Assembly (NCBI RefSeq): GCF_017353515.1
Contig: NZ_JAFMPY010000005.1
Coordinates: forward strand, 62,001-126,000
From: Jiella sonneratiae
Lineage (GTDB): Bacteria > Pseudomonadota > Alphaproteobacteria > Rhizobiales > Rhizobiaceae
Direction: 5' to 3'
DNA: 64,000 nucleotides
Below are positions 44,821 through 53,879 of the stretch, in pieces. The notes below the pieces were generated by a model that saw only the letters and a program-made list of their open reading frames with translations, was not told the DNA's origin and made no database searches. How positions within the stretch are numbered: position 1 is the first letter of the stretch; the number at the start of each line of letters is the position of its first letter. The position numbers and the translations under genes are program-made.

Positions 44821-45558
44821 TCAGCCGGCGGCTTCGGCTTCGGCTTTGACGGGGCGCGGCAGATAGCGCCACCAGACGGCCTCCTCGCCGAGGCTTTCGA
44901 CGAAGGCGAGATGCCGCGCCGCCTCGTCCGCGGTGAGGCGCGGCGGCAGCGGCGCGGGTCGCCGGGCGAGGCTTCCGGCACCGGCCGGTCCGCCGCGCTC
45001 CGCCCCGGCCGCGGCATCGGCGCCGAAGACCAGGCCCAGCGCCGCCTGCCGGCCGCCGATCAGCTCGATATAGACGTCGGCGAGAAGCTGCGAGTCGAGC
45101 AGCGCGCCGTGCTTGTCGCGCCGCGAGGTGTCGATCGAGAAGCGCGAACACAAGGCGTCGAGGGTCGCCGGCGCCATCGGGAACTTGCGACGCGCCATGG
45201 CGAGCGTGTCGACCACCCGCTCCGGCCCGATCGGCTCCCGGCCGAGGCGCTCAAGCTCGGCATTCAGGAAGCGCATGTCGAAATTGGCGTTGTGGGCGAT
45301 CAGCCGGCCCTCGGCGAAGAAGCCGAGGAAATCGTCGAGGACCTCGGCGAAGACCGGCTTGTCGGCGAGGAACTCGTCGGAGATGCCGTGGACGTCGAAG
45401 GCGGCGGGATCGACCTTGCGCCCTTCCGGGCGGATGTAGACGTGGAATTCGCGGCCGGTCGGGATGTGGTTCCAGAGTTCGACGCCGCCGATCTCGATCA
45501 CCCGCTCGACCGCCGGGTCGAGGCCCGTCGTTTCGGTGTCGAAGACGATCTCGCGCAT
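44821..45558 (-). CDS. dnaQ: DNA polymerase III epsilon subunit (proofreading exonuclease)
   Basis: A 245-aa DEDDh 3'-5' exonuclease that proofreads for the replicative polymerase. Motifs: FDTETTGLDP (Asp7, Glu9), HNANFDMRFLNAEL (aspartate) and RRDKHGALLDSQLLA (His and Asp). The C-terminal region after about residue 180 is alanine/proline-rich and then helical, which would contact the alpha subunit. It is convergent with secB, which is the common rhizobial neighbour; coaE, often upstream of dnaQ, is not here. Ribosome-binding GGGAG precedes the ATG at 45558. Confidence 0.95.
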   Translation of the reverse strand: MREIVFDTETTGLDPAVERVIEIGGVELWNHIPTGREFHVYIRPEGRKVDPAAFDVHGISDEFLADKPVFAEVLDDFLGFFAEGRLIAHNANFDMRFLNAELERLGREPIGPERVVDTLAMARRKFPMAPATLDALCSRFSIDTSRRDKHGALLDSQLLADVYIELIGGRQAALGLVFGADAAAGAERGGPAGAGSLARRPAPLPPRLTADEAARHLAFVESLGEEAVWWRYLPRPVKAEAEAAG

Positions 45559-45783
45559 GGTTCAGGCTCCCGCTCGCCCCTCCGTCGCAAAACCTTTGGG
45601 CGGTGGCAAGCGTCGCCCGGCGGGTTGCCCCGCAATTCCACAGGCGAGCGGTTTCGGTTAGTATGGGGCGATGGGATGCTCGGCGAATGCGGACACGCCC
45701 CGCATGACGGAGGCAGCCCCCGGCGTCCGGTGTATCGAAGCCGTCGGGATGCGCTCGGGACCGCCGGTCGAACGGAGGCTCAA

Positions 45784-46344
45784 ATGAACCTGCAGGCACC
45801 AGCCGTCCGCACGGTCGAGGACTTTCTGCGCTGGAACGAGGGGCGCGAAGGCCGCTACGAATTCGTCCACGGAAGGATCACCGGGATGATGACCGGCGGC
45901 ACCAGGCATCATGCGCAACTCATGTTGGAACTGGCTCTTCTCCTCAAGACTGCGCTTGCTTCAGGCGACTACATCGTTACGGCGGCCGATTACGCGGTGC
46001 GCACGCCGTTCGGGGTGCGTTATCCGGACGTCCTTGTCGAGCCTTCGGGCGCAAACACTGGCGACAGTCTCGCCACAGACCGCGCGCTGTTCGTCGCGGA
46101 AATTCTCTCACCCTCCTCCCTCGCCACCGACTTCGGCGAGAAGGCCGAGGAATACACCGCGATCGACGGCCTTGCGCATTATCTCGTGCTCTCCCAGGAC
46201 GAGCCGCGGGTCTGGCTGTGGTCGCGGGGCGGGGACGGGGCGTTCGGCAAGCCGGAGATGATCGCCGGGAGCGCTGAGACCATCGAGCTGGCAGGCCTCG
46301 GTGTTTCCATTGCCCTTGCCGAAATCTACCGCGGAATTGCATAA
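45784..46344 (+). CDS. Uma2 family endonuclease
   Basis: A 186-aa PD-(D/E)XK nuclease-fold protein of the Uma2 (DUF820) family. Features: [35 protein letters not shown] with the metal-binding aspartate, [17 protein letters not shown], a [20 protein letters not shown] segment and VWLWSRG. The biological role of Uma2 proteins, which are abundant in cyanobacteria and present in scattered bacteria, is unknown. ATG at 45784 follows CGGAGG by 6 nt. It sits alone between dnaQ and hisF, in place of the hisBHA genes expected in rhizobia. A second member is at 59675-60241. Confidence 0.88.
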   Translation: MNLQAPAVRTVEDFLRWNEGREGRYEFVHGRITGMMTGGTRHHAQLMLELALLLKTALASGDYIVTAADYAVRTPFGVRYPDVLVEPSGANTGDSLATDRALFVAEILSPSSLATDFGEKAEEYTAIDGLAHYLVLSQDEPRVWLWSRGGDGAFGKPEMIAGSAETIELAGLGVSIALAEIYRGIA

Positions 46345-46399
46345 GCCTCGAGCGAGCGGTCGTCCTTCGAAGCGACCGGCCGGATCACGAGAAATCGAC

Positions 46400-47209
46400 A
46401 TGACCCTCAAGGCCCGCATCATTCCCTGCCTCGACGTCAAGGACGGCCGCGTCGTCAAGGGCGTCAACTTCGAAGGCCTGCGCGACGCCGGCGACCCGGT
46501 CGAGGCCGCCAAGGCTTACGACGCGGCCGGCGCCGACGAGCTCTGCTTCCTCGACATCACCGCCTCCTCCGACGAACGCGAGACGATCTTCGACGTCGTG
46601 GCGCGCACCGCCGAGCACTGTTTCATGCCGGTGACCGTCGGCGGCGGCGTCAGGACGGTGAAGGACGTGCGGCGGCTGCTCCTCGCCGGCGCCGACAAGG
46701 TCTCGATCAACACCGCGGCGGTGAAGAATCCGGACTTCGTCAAGGAAGCCGCCGACAAGTTCGGCGACCAGTGCGTCGTCGTCGCCATCGACGCCCGGCG
46801 CGTCGCCGATGCCGCGCCGCGCTGGGAGATCTTCACCCATGGCGGGCGCCAGGCCACCGGCATCGACGCCGTCGACTTCGCCCGCAGGGTGGTCGAAAAC
46901 GGCGCCGGCGAGATCCTCCTCACCTCGATGGACCGCGACGGCACCAAGGCGGGCTTCGACCTCGAGCTGACCCGGGCCGTCGCCGACGCCGTCCACGTGC
47001 CGGTGATCGCGTCCGGCGGCGTCGGCACGCTCGACCATCTGGTCGAGGGCGTGCGTGACGGCCATGCCGGGGCCGTACTCGCCGCCTCGATCTTCCATTT
47101 CGGCACCCACAGCATCGCCGAGGCCAAGGCCCACATGGCCGCCGCCGGGATTGCCGTGCGGCTCGACGCGGCCGGCACCGGTGCGGGCGGGCTCGACATG
47201 CCGCGCTGA
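46400..47209 (+). CDS. hisF: imidazole glycerol phosphate synthase cyclase subunit
   Basis: A 269-aa TIM-barrel enzyme that with HisH makes imidazole glycerol phosphate and AICAR in histidine synthesis. Catalytic residues are Asp12 in [15 protein letters not shown] and the aspartate in [11 protein letters not shown]. Phosphate-binding loops GGGVRT and [11 protein letters not shown] are intact. Start at 46400 (MTLKARIIP), although the frame is open upstream. It begins a hisF-hisE-coaA run; hisH and hisA are not adjacent as they are in many rhizobia. Confidence 0.97.
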   Translation: MTLKARIIPCLDVKDGRVVKGVNFEGLRDAGDPVEAAKAYDAAGADELCFLDITASSDERETIFDVVARTAEHCFMPVTVGGGVRTVKDVRRLLLAGADKVSINTAAVKNPDFVKEAADKFGDQCVVVAIDARRVADAAPRWEIFTHGGRQATGIDAVDFARRVVENGAGEILLTSMDRDGTKAGFDLELTRAVADAVHVPVIASGGVGTLDHLVEGVRDGHAGAVLAASIFHFGTHSIAEAKAHMAAAGIAVRLDAAGTGAGGLDMPR

Positions 47210-47248
47210 GGCTGGCATTTGCCCCCGGATGTGCGAAAAAGGGCAGCC

Positions 47249-47581
47249 ATGACCGACTTCACCCTCGAGGATCTCGAAACCATCGTCGCCGCGCGCGCCG
47301 GCTCCGGCGATCCCGCCTCCTACACCGCCAGGCTGAAGGAGAAGGGCGTCGCCCATGCCGCCAAGAAGTTCGGCGAGGAGGCGGTCGAGACGGTGATCGC
47401 CGCCCTCGACGAGACCGACGGCCGTCTCGCCTCCGAGGCGGCGGATCTGCTCTACCACCTCCTGGTCCTCATGCATCTGCGGCACGTGCCGCTCTCCGGC
47501 GTGATGGCCGAGCTCGCCCGCCGCACGGCGCAGACCGGGCTCGAGGAGAAGGCGGCGCGGCCGGGCGGGGCGGCCGACTGA
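47249..47581 (+). CDS. hisE: phosphoribosyl-ATP pyrophosphatase
   Basis: A 110-aa MazG-like enzyme that removes pyrophosphate from phosphoribosyl-ATP, the second step of histidine synthesis. It has [39 protein letters not shown] (the acidic metal-binding helix) and [20 protein letters not shown]. It starts at the ATG 47249 with GGGCAGCC before it. It lies 39 bp after hisF and 1 bp before coaA. Confidence 0.96.
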   Translation: MTDFTLEDLETIVAARAGSGDPASYTARLKEKGVAHAAKKFGEEAVETVIAALDETDGRLASEAADLLYHLLVLMHLRHVPLSGVMAELARRTAQTGLEEKAARPGGAAD

Positions 47582-47582
47582 C

Positions 47583-48542
47583 ATGGACCAGCTCGCGCCG
47601 GCGAAATATTCGCCCTACCGGGTCTTCTCCTCCGCCGAATGGGCACGGTTCCGGGCCGACGCCCCGCTGACGCTCTCCGAGGACGAGGTCGGGCGGCTGC
47701 GCTCGCTCGGCGATCCGATCGACCTCGACGAGGTGGCGCGGATCTATCTCGCGGTCTCGCGGCTGATCTACTCCCATGTCGAGGCGATGCAGCTGTTGTT
47801 CCGCCAGCGCCAGCGCTTCCTGTTCGGCGACCAGCCGGGGCGCAAGACGCCGTTCATCATCGGCATCGCCGGCTCCGTCGCCGTCGGCAAGTCGACCACG
47901 GCCCGCATCCTGAAGGAACTCCTCGCCCGCTGGCCGTCCTCGCCGAAGGTCGATCTCGTCACCACCGACGGCTTCCTCTATCCGAACGCCGTGCTCGAGG
48001 CGGGCGGCCTGATGCGGCGCAAGGGCTTTCCCGAGAGCTACGACGTCGGCAAGATCCTGCGCTTCCTCTCCGACATCAAGGCCGGGCGCCCGAAGGTCGA
48101 GGCGCCTGTCTATTCGCACTTCGTCTACGACGTCATGCCGGGCCGGAAGATCACCGTCGACCGGCCGGACATCCTGATCTTCGAGGGGCTCAATGTCCTG
48201 CAGGTGCGCGAGATGCCGAAGGACGGCAAGGCGATCCCCTTCGTCTCGGACTTCTTCGACGTGTCGATCTACATGGATGCCGACGAGGCCGACATCCACC
48301 GCTGGTACATCGACCGCTTCATGCGGCTGCGCGAGACCGCCTTCCGGGAGGAAGGCTCGTTCTTCCACCGCTATTCCAAGGTTTCCGACGCGGAGGCGCT
48401 GGCGATCGCCGGGGACCTGTGGGTGGAGATCAACGCCAAGAACCTCCACGAGAACATCCTGCCGACCCGGCCGCGCGCCGATCTGATCCTCAGAAAGGGT
48501 GCCGACCATCTGATCGAGCAGGTGGCGCTGCGCAAGCTGTGA
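47583..48542 (+). CDS. coaA: pantothenate kinase type I
   Basis: A 319-aa P-loop kinase that phosphorylates pantothenate, the committed step of coenzyme A synthesis; the family is usually feedback-inhibited by CoA. Walker A is [17 protein letters not shown]. Other motifs are [44 protein letters not shown] and [11 protein letters not shown]. Length about 315 is normal. It follows hisE by one base, so it belongs to the same operon. Confidence 0.97.
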   Translation: MDQLAPAKYSPYRVFSSAEWARFRADAPLTLSEDEVGRLRSLGDPIDLDEVARIYLAVSRLIYSHVEAMQLLFRQRQRFLFGDQPGRKTPFIIGIAGSVAVGKSTTARILKELLARWPSSPKVDLVTTDGFLYPNAVLEAGGLMRRKGFPESYDVGKILRFLSDIKAGRPKVEAPVYSHFVYDVMPGRKITVDRPDILIFEGLNVLQVREMPKDGKAIPFVSDFFDVSIYMDADEADIHRWYIDRFMRLRETAFREEGSFFHRYSKVSDAEALAIAGDLWVEINAKNLHENILPTRPRADLILRKGADHLIEQVALRKL

Positions 48543-48886
48543 ACGGCCTCGCCGCGGCGCGAACGCGGGCCGGCGGCGCGGCAGGGTCTTGCGCCAGCCC
48601 GCCCCTGAACCGCCGCCTTCGCGCGATTTCGTCGGCCCGGTCGGCCGGGTCGGCCCGGTCGCCTCTGTCGTCCAGGCTGCGTGGCGGCGGCCGCGCCCGG
48701 CGGCATCGGCTCACATAACCAAGATTTCACGAGCGAACGACGCCGGAGGGCGTAAGGATGAGGCCCGGGAGCATCGCTTGCGGCGGCGGCACGCCTCGCG
48801 CGGTGCTCCGGCCGTTTTCTCGTCGACGCATCAGGCCCGCGGCTTGCCGCCGGCGATCGTTTCTCTCGCAGGGACGCCTCCTACCG
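48543..48886. other. non-coding region before bacA
   Basis: 344 bp without a gene. A low-complexity stretch at about 48631-48662 repeats GTCGGCCCGGTCGGCC. No promoter or terminator was recognised with confidence. Confidence 0.35.
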
Positions 48887-50143
48887 ATGTTCGTGTCGTT
48901 CTTTCCCAAGCCGAAACTCTTCTTCGCCTCGGCGCTCGCCTGGACGGCCGTCGCCGTCCTCCTCTGGTACGGCGCCGGCGAGGCGCTCGGAGCCGCCGTC
49001 GGCCTGCCGCCGCTGCCGCCGGACGCCGAGCCGGTCATCGGCATCTCGGTGTTCTGGACGGCGCCCTATCTCTGGTTCTACGTCTATTTCGCCGCCTTCA
49101 CCCTGGCCTTCTATCTGTTCTGGCGGCTCTACGCCCCGCATCCCTGGCTGAACTGGTCGCTGCTCGGCTCGGCCTTCATCCTCTTCACCATCTACTTCCA
49201 GGTGCAGATCGACGTCGCGGTGAACGCCTGGTACAATCCGTTCTACGACCTGTTGCAGGCGGCGCTGACCAAGACGCGCCCGGTGACGCTGGCGGAATTC
49301 TTCGGCGAACAGTGGACCTTCGCCGGGCTCGCCCTCGTCGGCATCACCACCGCCGTGCTCGTCGCCTTCTTCGTCTCCCACTACGTGTTCCGCTGGCGCA
49401 CGGCGATGAACGACTACTACATGTCGCACTGGCCGAAGCTGCGCCTGATCGAGGGCGCCTCGCAGCGCGTCCAGGAAGACACGATGCGCTTTGCGACGAC
49501 GACCGAGGATCTCGGCACCAGCTTCGTCCAGTCGGTGATGACGCTGATCGCGTTCCTGCCGGTGCTGCTGGCCCTTTCCGTCCACGTCACCGAGCTGCCG
49601 CTCGTCGGCAAGATCCCCTATTCGCTGGTGCTCGCCTCGCTCCTCTGGGCGGCCTTCGGCACCGTGCTGCTCGCCCTCGTCGGCATCAAGCTGCCGGGGC
49701 TCGAATTCAAGAACCAGCGGGTCGAAGCGGCCTATCGCAAGGAGCTCGTCTACGGCGAGGACGACCCGCGCCGCGCCCAGCCGCCGACGGTCCGGGGCCT
49801 CTTCGCCAATGTCCGCCGCAACTACTTCCGGCTCTATTTCCACTACGCCTATTTCAACGTCGCCCGTTACGGCTATCTGCAGGCCGACGTGATCTTCCCG
49901 ACGCTGCTGCTCGGCCCGACTATCGTCGCCGGAGCGATCACCTTCGGCCTGTGGCGGCAGATCACCAACGCCTTCGAGCAGGTGCGCACCTCGTTCCAGT
50001 ATCTGATCAATTCCTGGACGACGGTGGTCGAGCTGATGTCGATCTACAAGCGCCTCAGGGCCTTCGAGGCGCAGATCTTCGACGAGCCGCTGCCGGAGAT
50101 CGACCAGCGCTGGCTTGCAGGCCGGGAAAGCCCGGCCGAGTGA
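48887..50143 (+). CDS. bacA: BacA/SbmA family peptide transporter
   Basis: A 418-aa proton-driven inner-membrane transporter of the SbmA/BacA family, which imports antimicrobial peptides, including plant NCR peptides in nodule bacteria, and affects very-long-chain fatty acid content of lipid A in rhizobia and Brucella. The start [20 protein letters not shown] at 48887 was preferred over the open upstream frame. Typical segments: [72 protein letters not shown] and [20 protein letters not shown]. About seven membrane helices are visible. Confidence 0.94.
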   Translation: MFVSFFPKPKLFFASALAWTAVAVLLWYGAGEALGAAVGLPPLPPDAEPVIGISVFWTAPYLWFYVYFAAFTLAFYLFWRLYAPHPWLNWSLLGSAFILFTIYFQVQIDVAVNAWYNPFYDLLQAALTKTRPVTLAEFFGEQWTFAGLALVGITTAVLVAFFVSHYVFRWRTAMNDYYMSHWPKLRLIEGASQRVQEDTMRFATTTEDLGTSFVQSVMTLIAFLPVLLALSVHVTELPLVGKIPYSLVLASLLWAAFGTVLLALVGIKLPGLEFKNQRVEAAYRKELVYGEDDPRRAQPPTVRGLFANVRRNYFRLYFHYAYFNVARYGYLQADVIFPTLLLGPTIVAGAITFGLWRQITNAFEQVRTSFQYLINSWTTVVELMSIYKRLRAFEAQIFDEPLPEIDQRWLAGRESPAE

Positions 50144-50217
50144 GCCTGCCGCCGGCCCGCTGACACGGATCCGTCTCGCCGCGGCCCCTCACGCGCCTCG
50201 CCTCGTTCCGGCTGCCC

Positions 50218-50832
50218 TCACGCCGGCTTCGTCACGCGCCGCAAAGTGAGGTTGATGCGCCCGCCGTTCTTGAGGAGTGTCGAGCTCTGCGGATAGATCC
50301 GGTCGACGCCGTGATAGGCGAGCCGCGAGGCGCCGCCGAGGACGAAGACGTCGCCCGAGGCGAGGCGGATCGAGGCCGTCGGCCCGCCCCGCTCGGTTCC
50401 GCCGATCCGGAAGCGGCAGTCGTCGCCGAGCGAGACCGAGACGACGGGCGCGCCGAGATCGGCTTCGTCCCTGTCCTGATGCAGCCCCATCCGCGCGGCC
50501 TCGTCGTAGAAGTTGACGAGGCAGGCTTCCGGCGGATGCGGATAGTCGGCGACGCTCTGCCAGAGCGTCAGCAGCGGCGCCGGGATCGGCGGCCAGGGCC
50601 TGCCGGTGGCCGGATGCTGCGGCTGGTAGCGGTAGCCCGCCTTGTCGGCGACCCAGCCGAGCGGCCCGCAATTCGTCATCCGCACCGAGAACGGACGGCC
50701 CCAGCGCGGCATCACCGGCGTATAGAGCGGCGCCTGTTCGAGGACGGCCCGGATCGCGTCGACGAGGGCCTCCTGCGCCGCCCGGTCGAAATGGCCCGGC
50801 AGATGCCGGGCGCCGTCCGGCAGCCCTGTCAC
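50218..50832 (-). CDS. alkB: AlkB-family alpha-ketoglutarate-dependent dioxygenase
   Basis: A 204-aa iron(II)/2-oxoglutarate dioxygenase that removes alkyl groups from damaged bases in DNA or RNA. The iron ligands are in MGLHQDRDEAD (H-x-D) and ASRLAYHGVDRI (His); the 2-oxoglutarate arginine is in GGRINLTLRRV. The substrate-binding LVNFYDEAARMG segment is also present. The start is a GTG (50832) overlapping the stop of the upstream LuxR-type gene (GTGA), so expression should be coupled to that regulator. Confidence 0.93.
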   Translation of the reverse strand: MTGLPDGARHLPGHFDRAAQEALVDAIRAVLEQAPLYTPVMPRWGRPFSVRMTNCGPLGWVADKAGYRYQPQHPATGRPWPPIPAPLLTLWQSVADYPHPPEACLVNFYDEAARMGLHQDRDEADLGAPVVSVSLGDDCRFRIGGTERGGPTASIRLASGDVFVLGGASRLAYHGVDRIYPQSSTLLKNGGRINLTLRRVTKPA

Positions 50833-51539
50833 GACAGATAGCCGAGCTGGGCGGCCATGGCGACGGCGTGGGTGCGGTTGGCGGCGTTCATCTTGCGCTG
50901 CGCCGAGGTCAGATATTGCGAGACGGTGTATTCCGACAGGGACAGGATCGTCCCGATCTCGTTGGAGGTCTTGCCGAGCATGGCGAGCTTCAGGCAGTCG
51001 CGTTCGCGCCCCGACAGGGGATTGTTGCGCTGGTTCTCCTCGAAGCGGATCGCCGCGAGCATCGCGAAATAGACGATGGCGAAGCGGTGGAGCTCGGAAA
51101 CCGCCCCGGCCGAAAGGTCCGGCGCGCGGCCGGCGAGAGACAGGGCGCCGTTGAACGAGGTCATCGCATGCACCGGCAAGAGGACGCCGGAGAGATAGCC
51201 CTCGGCGAGGAGGAAGCGGGCGGCCGGCGTCGGATCGGGTTCGTCGGAACCGTAGAGCGTCTCGATGTCCCAGACGAAGGGCATCGGATCGGTCCGCAGC
51301 GTGCCGAGGACGATCTTGAAGCGGTGGAGGCCGTTGAGCTCGTAGCCCTTGGCGAAGCCCGGCGACCAGTTGGCATGGATGACGCGGGTGGCGAGCCCCT
51401 CGTCGTCGGTGGACGGCAGCGAGAAGACCGCGGCGTGGCTGAAGCCGTAACGCGCGGCGACCCCGTCCAGCGCCGCGACGAGACATTCCTCCCGCCAGGG
51501 CTCCTCGATCGCCGAAAGCACCTCGGTCGCCGCCGTCAC
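50829..51539 (-). CDS. LuxR-type regulator with autoinducer-binding domain and altered ligand pocket
   Basis: A 236-aa regulator. The N-terminal half (about 15-150) is an autoinducer-binding domain. The C-terminal 65 residues are the GerE helix-turn-helix (PLSGRERDCLKLAMLGKTSN, then EIGTILSLSEYTVSQYLTSA). Aligning the pocket by the PFVWD motif (Trp90, Asp91) puts Phe62 and Lys75 where canonical AHL receptors have Trp and the amide-binding Asp, while Tyr66 and Trp90 are kept. No LuxI synthase is in the window. The start is a GTG at 51539; the frame extends upstream, so the N-terminus is tentative. It is coupled to alkB. Confidence 0.85.
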   Translation of the reverse strand: MTAATEVLSAIEEPWREECLVAALDGVAARYGFSHAAVFSLPSTDDEGLATRVIHANWSPGFAKGYELNGLHRFKIVLGTLRTDPMPFVWDIETLYGSDEPDPTPAARFLLAEGYLSGVLLPVHAMTSFNGALSLAGRAPDLSAGAVSELHRFAIVYFAMLAAIRFEENQRNNPLSGRERDCLKLAMLGKTSNEIGTILSLSEYTVSQYLTSAQRKMNAANRTHAVAMAAQLGYLS

Positions 51540-52285
51540 GTCAAATCCCCGCCCGCCGTTTCGAGATGTCGTCCGAACCGTTCCCGGATCGGTCCTTCGG
51601 CCCGTTCCGCCTTTCGCCGCGATGCCGGCAGCCGCGCCCTGTCGCCGATCGGCGCCGGGCAGCCGGTCCGGCGACGACGTTCCGCCCGGCTGGACGGGCA
51701 TTCGGCCGTTCCTGCCCGCTGCCGCGCGGGACGCAAGCCTGGATCCATGATCGCGAAACGGTCCGAGCGCGCCATTCTGCACCAATCCGTCACGGCCGGC
51801 ACCATGCGCTCTTTGGGAGAAATCATTCCTCCCTCCGGCGCGCAGGGCGGCGGCGGGGGCGGCGCCGCTCCGTCCCCTTCGTCCGCATCCCGGCGCTTGC
51901 CGCAAGGCCGCCGCAACCGCCGAATCGCCGCCTCAGTTTGACTGCATTTCCGCCGGCTTTTGAAGCCCCGAATGAGCCCTTGCCGGCTTGGCGGCGCCGA
52001 GGCTGGCACAAGCGGGGGGGCGATCCCATCTAGACCCAGACGCACGAAGGACGGAGGCGCCGGGCACCCCGCCTGTTCGAAAACCGCCGCAAGAGCAGGC
52101 AGGCCGCGCATCCCGCGGCCGCCCCGCCGGCCGGAAAGCGGGCGGGCGGCAGCGGCGAAACCTGCGCCATGTGTGACAGACTGACGCTCCCCTTTGCCGG
52201 CCGCCCTGCGGGACGGCCGCCGTCATCCGCCGGAGGGGGCCATTTCCCGGGCCGGCTCGGCCCTGACAGAGAAAAAGTGACGTTC
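51540..52285. other. 746-bp region before hslU with no gene
   Basis: The largest gene-free stretch. In many rhizobia hslV lies upstream of hslU, but no trace of it was found on either strand. The DNA is GC-rich and includes AT-richer spots near 51820 and 51940-51965. No sigma-32-type promoter was recognised. The LuxR and hslU promoters should both be here. Confidence 0.5.
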
Positions 52286-53593
52286 ATGACCGATTTTTCA
52301 CCCCGCGAGATCGTTTCCGAGCTCGATCGGCACATCATCGGCCAGAAGGATGCCAAGCGGGCGGTCGCCGTCGCGCTGCGCAACCGCTGGCGCCGTCAGC
52401 AGCTCGACGGATCGCTGCGCGAGGAGGTGATGCCGAAGAACATCCTGATGATCGGACCGACCGGCGTCGGCAAGACCGAGATCTCGCGCCGGCTGGCGCG
52501 GCTCGCCGGGGCGCCCTTCATCAAGGTCGAGGCGACCAAGTTCACCGAGGTCGGCTATGTCGGCCGCGACGTCGAGCAGATCATCCGCGATCTCGTCGAG
52601 ATCGGCATCGGCCTCGTGCGCGAGAGAAAGCGCGAGGAGGTGAAGGCCAGGGCGCATCAGGGCGCCGAAGACCGGGTGCTCGACGCGCTGGTCGGCAAGT
52701 CGGCCTCGCCGGCGACCCGCGACAGCTTCCGCAAGCGCCTGCGTTCCGGCGAGCTCGACGACAAGGAGATCGACGTCGAGGTCGCCGACACCGCCAACCC
52801 GCTGGGCGGCATGGAGATCCCCGGCATGCCCGGCGCCAATATCGGCGTCCTCAACCTCTCCGACATGATCGGCAAGATGGGCGGGCGGCGCACCAAGCAG
52901 CGCCGCACCACCGTGCGGGACTCCTACGAGCTTCTGATCGGCGAGGAGTCCGACAAACTGCTCGACCAGGAGCAGCTGGTGCGCGAGGCGGTGGAGGCGG
53001 TCGAAAACAACGGCATCGTCTTCCTCGACGAGATCGACAAGGTGGCGAACAAGGACGGCTATGGCGGCGCGGGCGTCTCCCGCGAGGGCGTGCAGCGCGA
53101 CCTGCTGCCGCTGGTCGAGGGGACGACGGTGGCGACCAAGCACGGGCCGGTGAAGACCGACCACATCCTGTTCATCGCCTCCGGCGCCTTCCACGTCTCC
53201 AAGCCCTCCGACCTTTTGCCGGAGCTGCAGGGGCGGCTGCCGATCCGCGTCGAGCTGAGGGCCCTCACCAAGGACGACTTCCGCCGCATCCTGACGGAGA
53301 CCGAGGCGTCGCTGATCAAGCAGTACGTGGCGCTGATGAGGACCGAGAGCGTCGACCTCGAGATCACCGACGACGCCATCGACGCCATCGCCGACACCGC
53401 GGTGTCGCTCAACGGCTCGGTCGAGAACATCGGCGCCCGGCGCCTGCAGACGGTGATGGAGCGGGTGCTCGACGACATCTCCTTCGAGGCGCCGGACAAG
53501 GCCGGCGAGCGCTACGTCGTCGACGCCGCCTATGTCCACAAGGCGCTCGACGGCATCGCCGGCAATGTCGACCTGTCGCGCTACATCCTCTGA
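52286..53593 (+). CDS. hslU: ATP-dependent protease ATPase subunit HslU
   Basis: A 435-aa AAA+ unfoldase that feeds proteins into the HslV peptidase. It starts [20 protein letters not shown]. Walker A is [15 protein letters not shown], Walker B is [12 protein letters not shown], the substrate pore motif GYVG is in [11 protein letters not shown], and the C-terminal tail [14 protein letters not shown] that activates HslV is intact. The frame is open upstream to 52169 but the family begins at 52286. A stable GC hairpin follows the stop (53617-53645). Its partner hslV is not adjacent. Confidence 0.97.
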   Translation: MTDFSPREIVSELDRHIIGQKDAKRAVAVALRNRWRRQQLDGSLREEVMPKNILMIGPTGVGKTEISRRLARLAGAPFIKVEATKFTEVGYVGRDVEQIIRDLVEIGIGLVRERKREEVKARAHQGAEDRVLDALVGKSASPATRDSFRKRLRSGELDDKEIDVEVADTANPLGGMEIPGMPGANIGVLNLSDMIGKMGGRRTKQRRTTVRDSYELLIGEESDKLLDQEQLVREAVEAVENNGIVFLDEIDKVANKDGYGGAGVSREGVQRDLLPLVEGTTVATKHGPVKTDHILFIASGAFHVSKPSDLLPELQGRLPIRVELRALTKDDFRRILTETEASLIKQYVALMRTESVDLEITDDAIDAIADTAVSLNGSVENIGARRLQTVMERVLDDISFEAPDKAGERYVVDAAYVHKALDGIAGNVDLSRYIL

Positions 53594-53616
53594 GGCTCGG
53601 GGCTTTTTGGTCGACG

Positions 53617-53645
53617 CGCCGGGCCGGCTCTCCGCCGGCCCGGCG
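53617..53645. repeat. strong hairpin after hslU
   Basis: CGCCGGGCCGGC and GCCGGCCCGGCG pair perfectly (12 bp) around the loop TCTCC, 24 bp after the hslU stop. The following bases are GTCCCCTT rather than a T-run, so it may protect the 3' end instead of terminating. Confidence 0.55.
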
Positions 53646-53851
53646 GTCCCCTTCGGCATCTTCTCGGGCTTCAGTAAGCCGGCTTATTGAGTGACTCCTG
53701 CCTGTCCTGGTGAGGCTCGCGAAGCCGCCCTTCGCCGGTGGCGGCGGCGCAAGCGCCCATGGCGCTCGCCTTGAGGCGATTAGCCCCCGATCCGGCCGCC
53801 CGCATTGCGCCCGCCACCGCGCGGCGATAAGCCGGGCCCCGTGTCCGACAT

Positions 53852-53867
53852 GGTTTCACGTGAAAAC
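53852..53867. promoter_or_regulatory. parS-like ParB-binding site in the cfa leader
   Basis: GGTTTCACGTGAAAAC, 13 of 16 to the consensus with an intact TTCACGTGAA core. It directly precedes the cfa ribosome-binding site GGAG, so ParB binding could influence cfa. This is the only one of the six sites outside a coding sequence under the start chosen here. Confidence 0.6.
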
Positions 53868-53879
53868 GGAGTGCGTTGC

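Noticed and set aside
53673-53688. Palindrome TAAGCCGGCTTA after hslU, also present near 57258
   Set aside because: The second copy lies in the coding sequence of the MBL hydrolase and the two share no context, so a common function is unlikely.
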